The notes beneath the pieces were generated by a model. The model worked only from the letters and a program-made list of their open reading frames with translations. It searched no databases and was not told the origin of the DNA. Positions 6,013 to 9,610 of a stretch of DNA of 9,610 nucleotides are shown one piece after another. Both the position numbers and the translations under genes were made by a program. Every line of letters begins with the position of its first letter. Position 1 is the stretch's first letter. The stretch covers positions 1-9,610 of the forward strand of contig CAIVHI010000033.1 of assembly GCA_903905685.1 (NCBI GenBank), given 5' to 3'. The DNA is from an uncultured Bacteroidota bacterium (GTDB lineage Bacteria > Bacteroidota > Bacteroidia > Chitinophagales > Chitinophagaceae).

Positions 6013-6423
6013 ATGATTCAACGGATACAATCTGTTTGGCTGGCCGTAGGTGTCCTCTGCGGTACCATGGGAATGGTCCTTCCGCTGGGAGTAACTATCG
6101 CCACTGCACCAAACGTCGGACTTATTATACATAACGACTTCATATCCATGTCGTTGCAGTTCTTTGGCACCGTGGGTGCCATTGCCACGATTTTCCAGTT
6201 CAAGAACAGGCGCCTGCAAATGAAAATCGCTAAAATTTTTGGCGGGGTGTTTTTGGCTGCATTTTCTTGGGAAATTTGGAAGGTGGTGGTCCAAACCCAC
6301 GGTATGGCAACGGTCAAGCCCGGACTTTTTTTAACGGCTCTTGCCGGCGCGTGTTGCCTCATGGCGGGCCGTGCCATACAGAAAGACGAAGCCTTGGTAA
6401 AATCCATTGATAGGCTACGTTAA
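6013..6423 (+). CDS. DUF4293 family four-helix membrane protein
   Basis: The 136-residue product has four hydrophobic segments at about residues 8-29, 44-63, 73-92 and 103-119, so it should be an inner-membrane protein with both termini on the same side. The MIQRIQSVWL start and the C-terminal A-x-x-AIQKDEALVKSIDRLR are characteristic of DUF4293, a family found essentially in Bacteroidota whose function is not known. Basic residues between helices 2 and 3 (KNRRLQMK) suggest that loop is cytosolic. It begins 24 bases after serS and has no promoter box of its own, so it is probably the second gene of a serS operon. It ends 33 bases from the convergent peroxiredoxin stop, and no clear terminator lies between them. 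Confidence 0.85.
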   Translation: MIQRIQSVWLAVGVLCGTMGMVLPLGVTIATAPNVGLIIHNDFISMSLQFFGTVGAIATIFQFKNRRLQMKIAKIFGGVFLAAFSWEIWKVVVQTHGMATVKPGLFLTALAGACCLMAGRAIQKDEALVKSIDRLR

Positions 6424-6456
6424 CCCTGTCGGCTTTGCCTCCTTATTGCGCATGTT

Positions 6457-6999
6457 CTATTTCGACTCCGTCGAAGTGAGCGTGTCTTGCCCCTTTACCC
6501 AGTTGCAGGGGCATTGTTCTTCTGTTTGTAAGGCGTCGAGCACCCGCAACACTTCGTCTACATTGCGGCCGACGCTCAGGTCGTTTATGCAGAGCCACCT
6601 TACAATACCTTCGGGGTCAACGATATAGGTGGTTCGGTAGGCTACACGTTCATCGGCAGTCAAGATGCCAAGCTCTTCAGCCAGAGACTTGGAGGTGTCG
6701 GCTATCATAGGAAACCGAAGGTCGGAGAGGTCCTTATGGCTCTTTCGCCAAGCCAAGTGCACAAATTCGCTATCGGTCGAGGCACCAAACAGCATGGTTT
6801 CGCGCTCTGTAAAGTGGTCGAAGCTGCGGTTGAATGCCGCCAACTCCGTGGGGCAAATTGCAGTAAAATCGTTTGGCCACCAGAAAACTACGGCCCAGCG
6901 CCCTTGCATATTGTTGTTGCTGAGTTCTTTAAATTCCTTTCCATTTTCGATGGACACGACCGCCCTTTTTGAAAACTGGGGAAATCTATTGCCAACCAT
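6457..6999 (-). CDS. Peroxiredoxin of the AhpC/TSA family
   Basis: The 180-residue product is a typical 2-Cys-like thiol peroxidase that would reduce hydrogen peroxide and organic hydroperoxides in the cytosol. The active-site loop PNDFTAICPTEL carries Pro42, Thr46 and peroxidatic Cys49, and Arg122 (YRTTYIVDPEG) completes the catalytic set. The C-terminal DALQTEEQCPCNW has two cysteines (163 and 165), either of which could be the resolving Cys. The loop reads AICPTE where FVCPTE is usual. I chose ATG 6999 (MVGNRFPQF) because the family starts with a short V-G-x-x-x-P-x-F segment and because GAAGGG lies 6 bases upstream, one of the few Shine-Dalgarno-like sequences here. In-frame ATGs at 7017, 7050 and 7083 would add residues without conserved character. 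No promoter box is evident; the gene converges on the DUF4293 gene. Confidence 0.93.
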   Translation of the reverse strand: MVGNRFPQFSKRAVVSIENGKEFKELSNNNMQGRWAVVFWWPNDFTAICPTELAAFNRSFDHFTERETMLFGASTDSEFVHLAWRKSHKDLSDLRFPMIADTSKSLAEELGILTADERVAYRTTYIVDPEGIVRWLCINDLSVGRNVDEVLRVLDALQTEEQCPCNWVKGQDTLTSTESK

Positions 7000-7144
7000 T
7001 ACGAACCCTTCAGCCATGACGAATTTGATTTTGCACGCAAATTTCACCATTAAAAACGAGGGTGTCAAATAAGGATTGGCCATGCGCCGAAATTCGTTTT
7101 ACATACTCGGGTGCAGATACCGGTTTCTGCGCACCGGCATCTGC

Positions 7145-7177
7145 AAAAAAAAAGCGGCCCCGTGATGGAGCCGCTTC
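7145..7177 (-). terminator. Rho-independent terminator of the transaldolase gene
   Basis: On the minus strand AAGCGGC (7176-7170) pairs perfectly with GCCGCTT (7158-7152). The stem is extended by two further G-C pairs across one mismatch, leaves a 5-base loop and is followed by a T-run of nine (7153-7145). A second small inverted repeat (CCGGC at 7184-7188, GCCGG at 7196-7200) lies between it and the stop codon. Confidence 0.92.
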
Positions 7178-7209
7178 TCTAAACCGGCACTTCAAGCCGG
7201 AAGTATTTG

Positions 7210-7863
7210 CTATTGCATGGTTTTGGCATCGGCCAGGAACTGTTGCAAACCCAAGTCGGTGAGCGGATGTTTGAGCAAGCCTAGTATGGAGCTCAAGGGA
7301 CAGGTACACACATCTGCACCGGCCTCGGCACACCTAACGATGTGTAAGGGGTTGCGGATAGATGCTGCAAGAACTTCAGTCATAAAGCCTTGAGCGTTAT
7401 AAATGCCTACAATCTGTTCGATCAGTTCAACGCCGTCCCAGCAACTGTCATCAATGCGGCCCAAAAACGGAGACACATAGGTAGCACCGGCCTTGGCTGC
7501 CAGAATGGCTTGGCCTGCCGAAAACACCAAGGTGCAGTTGGTAGGTATGCCATTGTCGGTGAACCACTTGATGGCTTTGATGCCGTCCTTAATCATCGGC
7601 ACCTTAACCACAATGTTTTTGTGGATGGCGGCCAATACCTTGCCTTCTTCAATGATGTCCTCGAAAGAGGTGCCGAAAACCTCGGCACTAACCGGGCCGT
7701 CAACGATTTCGCAAATGGTGCGATAGTGGGCGGTAACCGCGTCTTTGCCCTTAATGCCCTCTTTGGCCATGAGCGATGGGTTGGTGGTCACACCGTCCAA
7801 AATACCCAAATCGTTCGCTTCACGGATTTGGGCCAGATTCGCCGTGTCGATGAAAAACTTCAT
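7210..7863 (-). CDS. fsa: Transaldolase / fructose-6-phosphate aldolase family (TalC/FSA)
   Basis: The 217-residue protein is of the short transaldolase class, a cytosolic (beta/alpha)8-barrel. The start MKFFIDTANLAQIREA and the motifs GVTTNPSLMAKEG (24-36), HKNIVVKVPM with the Schiff-base Lys87, TLVFSAGQAILAAKAGATYVSPFLGRIDD (~110-138) and MTEVLAASIRNPLHI are those of the family. The lysine attacks the ketose carbonyl and transfers or releases dihydroxyacetone. Members act either as transaldolase in the pentose phosphate pathway or as fructose-6-phosphate aldolase. Many proteins with this sequence type are transaldolases, but I cannot separate the two by eye. The gene is preceded by the SRP RNA gene on the same strand, ending 47 bases upstream with a U-run, and by an AT-rich leader. 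It has its own strong terminator. Confidence 0.95.
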   Translation of the reverse strand: MKFFIDTANLAQIREANDLGILDGVTTNPSLMAKEGIKGKDAVTAHYRTICEIVDGPVSAEVFGTSFEDIIEEGKVLAAIHKNIVVKVPMIKDGIKAIKWFTDNGIPTNCTLVFSAGQAILAAKAGATYVSPFLGRIDDSCWDGVELIEQIVGIYNAQGFMTEVLAASIRNPLHIVRCAEAGADVCTCPLSSILGLLKHPLTDLGLQQFLADAKTMQ

Positions 7864-7903
7864 TTTTTCTTATGTATTTATAAATAAAATAATATGAAAA
7901 ATC

Positions 7904-7910
7904 AAAAAAA
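7904..7910 (-). terminator. U-run ending the SRP RNA
   Basis: Seven Ts on the minus strand follow directly after the 9-bp terminal helix of the SRP RNA, so the RNA's own closing stem serves as the terminator hairpin. This separates ffs transcription from the transaldolase gene 40 bases downstream. Confidence 0.75.
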
Positions 7911-8008
7911 CTGGCAAGTTACTTACATCGCGCCGCTACAACCACACGCCCTTGCTACATTCCTGTCCTGGGGGATTCAGCGGGAGCTGGCCGTATAAGA
8001 CTTGCCAG
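7911..8008 (-). ncRNA. ffs: Signal recognition particle RNA (4.5S RNA)
   Basis: This is the RNA partner of Ffh, which targets nascent membrane proteins to the Sec machinery. Read on the minus strand, the 98-base RNA opens with CTGGCAAGT (8008-8000) and closes with ACTTGCCAG (7919-7911), a perfect 9-bp terminal helix. It then continues through CTTATA/TGTAAG and CCGCT/AGCGG helices. At the tip is SRP domain IV: CCC, AGG (7969-7967), ACA, GGAA tetraloop (7963-7960), TGT, AGCA (7956-7953), GGG. The GGAA loop with the AGG/AGCA internal loop is the Ffh-binding signature conserved in all bacterial SRP RNAs. A TACCTTTG box lies 5 bases upstream of the first base, and seven Ts follow the last (7910-7904). 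There is no Alu domain, as expected for the short type. The exact 5' end may differ by a base or two. Confidence 0.93.
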
Positions 8009-8013
8009 AGATG

Positions 8014-8046
8014 CAAAGGTAAGGGATTTTTATCCAAATTCTGCAA
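8014..8046 (-). promoter_or_regulatory. Promoter of the SRP RNA gene
   Basis: On the minus strand TACCTTTG (8021-8014) is an exact -7 box placed 5 bases before the first base of the RNA, where transcription should start. A TTG at 8046-8044 is 22 bases upstream, slightly more than usual; another TTG at 8037-8035 is too close (13). Confidence 0.7.
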
Positions 8047-8105
8047 TTTTATTTGCCGCCCCCTGCATTCTTGGCTTGAAAACCGTCATGCCTACGTTTC
8101 GTACA

Positions 8106-8136
8106 TTGTTAAATCTTCAAAAACGGCCTACATTTG
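8106..8136 (+). promoter_or_regulatory. Promoter of the M13 peptidase gene
   Basis: TTG (8106-8108), 20-base spacer, TACATTTG (8129-8136): a complete Bacteroidota promoter. Transcription should start near 8142, giving a leader of about 15 bases to the ATG at 8157, without a visible Shine-Dalgarno. It is divergent from the SRP RNA promoter 60 bases away. Confidence 0.75.
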
Positions 8137-8156
8137 GGCTTTATCCGCATCGAAAA

Positions 8157-9610
8157 ATGAACAAGAGCATTCTAATAGCAGTGGGTGTAGGCATGATGGC
8201 CTCGACAACCATATCGTGCAAACACAAAGCCAATACGGCGGGCGCGAAACAGGATATGGTTGCCGCCGACTTGGACACGACCGTTAAACCCAACGACGAC
8301 TTCTTTGACTATGCAAACGGGGGCTGGATCAAGACGAATGCCATTCCGGCCGATGAAGCACGGTGGGGCATTGGCAACTTGGTGCAAAAGGAATTGTACG
8401 AAAAACTTCGTAAAATCAATGAAGACGCACTTGCCAAGGGAGACAAAACCGGCTCGGGTCAGCAAATCGGCGATTTCTGGTATTCCGCAATGGATACCGC
8501 CGAAATTGAAAAACAGGGTTTGCTGCCCCTGAAAGCTGAGATGGATAAAATTGCCGGGCTGAAAGACCTGAAATCCATCATGGACATGGCGGCACACATG
8601 CACTCCTACGGCGCGAATGTGTTTTTCGATGAAGGTGCGGCGCAAGACCTCAAGCGCAGCGACGTAATGGCCTACTACTTGAGCCAAGGCGGGCTGGGTA
8701 TGCCTATCCGCAACTATTACTTCGATAATGATGAGCGCACCTTGAAAGTGAGGAGCGAGTACCCCAAATACATTGCAAAACTTTTTGTTCTTGCTGGTGT
8801 AGACTCGGTACAGGCCAAAGTAAAGGCGGCGAACGTCTTGAAATTCGAGACCGAATTGGCAAAGAGCCACAAGAAATTGGAGGAGCTTCGCGACCCCGAA
8901 GCCAACTACCACAAAATGGCCCTGTCGAAACTCAACACCCTTACCCCACACCTCGACATGCAGGCCACGATTGCCACCATTGGCGTCAAGAATGTGGACA
9001 GCGTCATAATTGGTCAGCCCGAGTTTTTCAAAACCATGGATCGTGTCATCAGCAGCACCGACAAGCAGGCGATTCAAGACTACATGACGTTCCATTTGAT
9101 AAAGATGTACTGCCCTTACTTGAGCAAACCGTTCTCGCAAACCAACTTCGATTTTTATGGCAAGGTGATGAGTGGTGCCGAAGAACAGCACCCCCGTTGG
9201 CGCCGTGTGCTGGATGCCGAAGAATCGGCCATCGGCGAAGCGCTCGGCCAGCTGTTTGTAAAGGAGTACTTCAAACCGGAAGCCAAAAAACGGTACGAAG
9301 ACATTGTCGAAAACGTGCGCAATGCCTACAAGGCACGTATGGAAAAGCTGGACTGGATGACCGACAGCACCAAACAAAAAGCCATACACAAGCTTCTTGC
9401 CATCAAAAAGAAAGTGGGATACCCCGACCATTGGAAAGATTTCTCGACGCTGAAAATAGAGCGCGGGCCCTATGCCATGAATATGATGCGCTCCTTCCGG
9501 TGGTGGAACCAATACCAACTGAACAAGTTGGGCAAGCCGGTGGATAGGACCGAGTGGGACATGACCCCTCAAACCTACAATGCCTACTACAACCCATCGA
9601 ACAACGAAAT
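8157..9610 (+). CDS. M13 family metallopeptidase lipoprotein, N-terminal part (3' end outside window)
   Basis: The frame from ATG 8157 stays open to the right edge, giving 484 residues. The start MNKSILIAVGVGMMASTTISC is a lipoprotein signal with Cys21 as the probable lipidated residue; the -3 position is Thr rather than Leu, so the lipobox is slightly atypical. After a short linker comes the M13 N-terminal domain: KPNDDFFDYANGGWIKTNAIPADEARWG, QQIGDFWYSAMD, and GGLGMPIRNYYF, all characteristic of neprilysin/PepO-type zinc peptidases. The last visible residues, MTPQTYNAYYNPSNNE, are the lead-in to the catalytic domain; the zinc-binding HExxH and the downstream Glu lie beyond the window, so activity cannot be judged here. 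Such enzymes cut peptides outside the cytoplasm. A long stop-free frame on the opposite strand (8172-9572) is a shadow of this gene. Confidence 0.95.
   Translation, partial: MNKSILIAVGVGMMASTTISCKHKANTAGAKQDMVAADLDTTVKPNDDFFDYANGGWIKTNAIPADEARWGIGNLVQKELYEKLRKINEDALAKGDKTGSGQQIGDFWYSAMDTAEIEKQGLLPLKAEMDKIAGLKDLKSIMDMAAHMHSYGANVFFDEGAAQDLKRSDVMAYYLSQGGLGMPIRNYYFDNDERTLKVRSEYPKYIAKLFVLAGVDSVQAKVKAANVLKFETELAKSHKKLEELRDPEANYHKMALSKLNTLTPHLDMQATIATIGVKNVDSVIIGQPEFFKTMDRVISSTDKQAIQDYMTFHLIKMYCPYLSKPFSQTNFDFYGKVMSGAEEQHPRWRRVLDAEESAIGEALGQLFVKEYFKPEAKKRYEDIVENVRNAYKARMEKLDWMTDSTKQKAIHKLLAIKKKVGYPDHWKDFSTLKIERGPYAMNMMRSFRWWNQYQLNKLGKPVDRTEWDMTPQTYNAYYNPSNNE

Noticed and set aside
8172..9572. A 466-codon stop-free frame on the minus strand opposite the M13 peptidase
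   Set aside because: It lies wholly within a clear M13 coding sequence. Its translation is rich in His, Phe, Val and Gly as expected for the antisense of that codon usage, and it has no domain or promoter.

Overview
The window most likely comes from a member of the Bacteroidota (Bacteroidetes), perhaps a Chitinophagales/Sphingobacteriia-type bacterium. Two things support this. First, several start sites are preceded by the phylum's -7 element TAnnTTTG, in three cases with a TTG 19-20 bases upstream, and purine-rich Shine-Dalgarno sequences are mostly absent. Second, the proteins (DUF4293 membrane protein, dCTP deaminase, SerRS, AhpC-type peroxiredoxin, M13 lipoprotein) read like Bacteroidota family members. 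This is inference from motifs; no database search was run.

Layout. 1-800 (+): C-terminal half of a PAS/HisKA/HATPase sensor kinase, cut by the left edge. 801-1073: convergent non-coding gap. 1074-2342 (-): a HigBA-type toxin-antitoxin locus with a recognisable promoter, a toxin gene broken by two in-frame TAA codons, an intact XRE antitoxin, and then a small lipoprotein of unknown function with its own -7 box. 2343-2744: no convincing gene. 2745-3405 (-): a secreted TlpA/ResA-type thioredoxin with a clear promoter and terminator. 3603-4139 (+): dCTP deaminase. 4140-4378: a structured non-coding stretch, possibly a small RNA. 4379-4606 (+): an unrecognised 75-residue protein. 4717-6423 (+): serS and a DUF4293 four-helix membrane protein, probably one operon. 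6457-6999 (-): peroxiredoxin. 7210-7863 (-): FSA/TalC-type transaldolase with a terminator. 7911-8008 (-): the 4.5S/SRP RNA gene (ffs), recognised by the domain IV GGAA tetraloop and AGCA asymmetric side, a closing 9-bp helix, a -7 box placed exactly upstream and a U-run. 8157-9610 (+): N-terminal part of an M13 (neprilysin-like) lipoprotein peptidase that runs off the right edge before its zinc site.

Most of the window is a housekeeping region: translation (serS), protein targeting (ffs), nucleotide supply (dcd), sugar phosphate metabolism (fsa) and thiol/peroxide handling (tlpA, prx). The accessory element is the decayed higBA locus. I see no transposase, phage, CRISPR or clearly new multi-gene system. 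The observations most worth a second look are the disrupted toxin beside an intact antitoxin and promoter, the SRP RNA in an intergenic region, and the candidate small RNA upstream of the 75-residue ORF.
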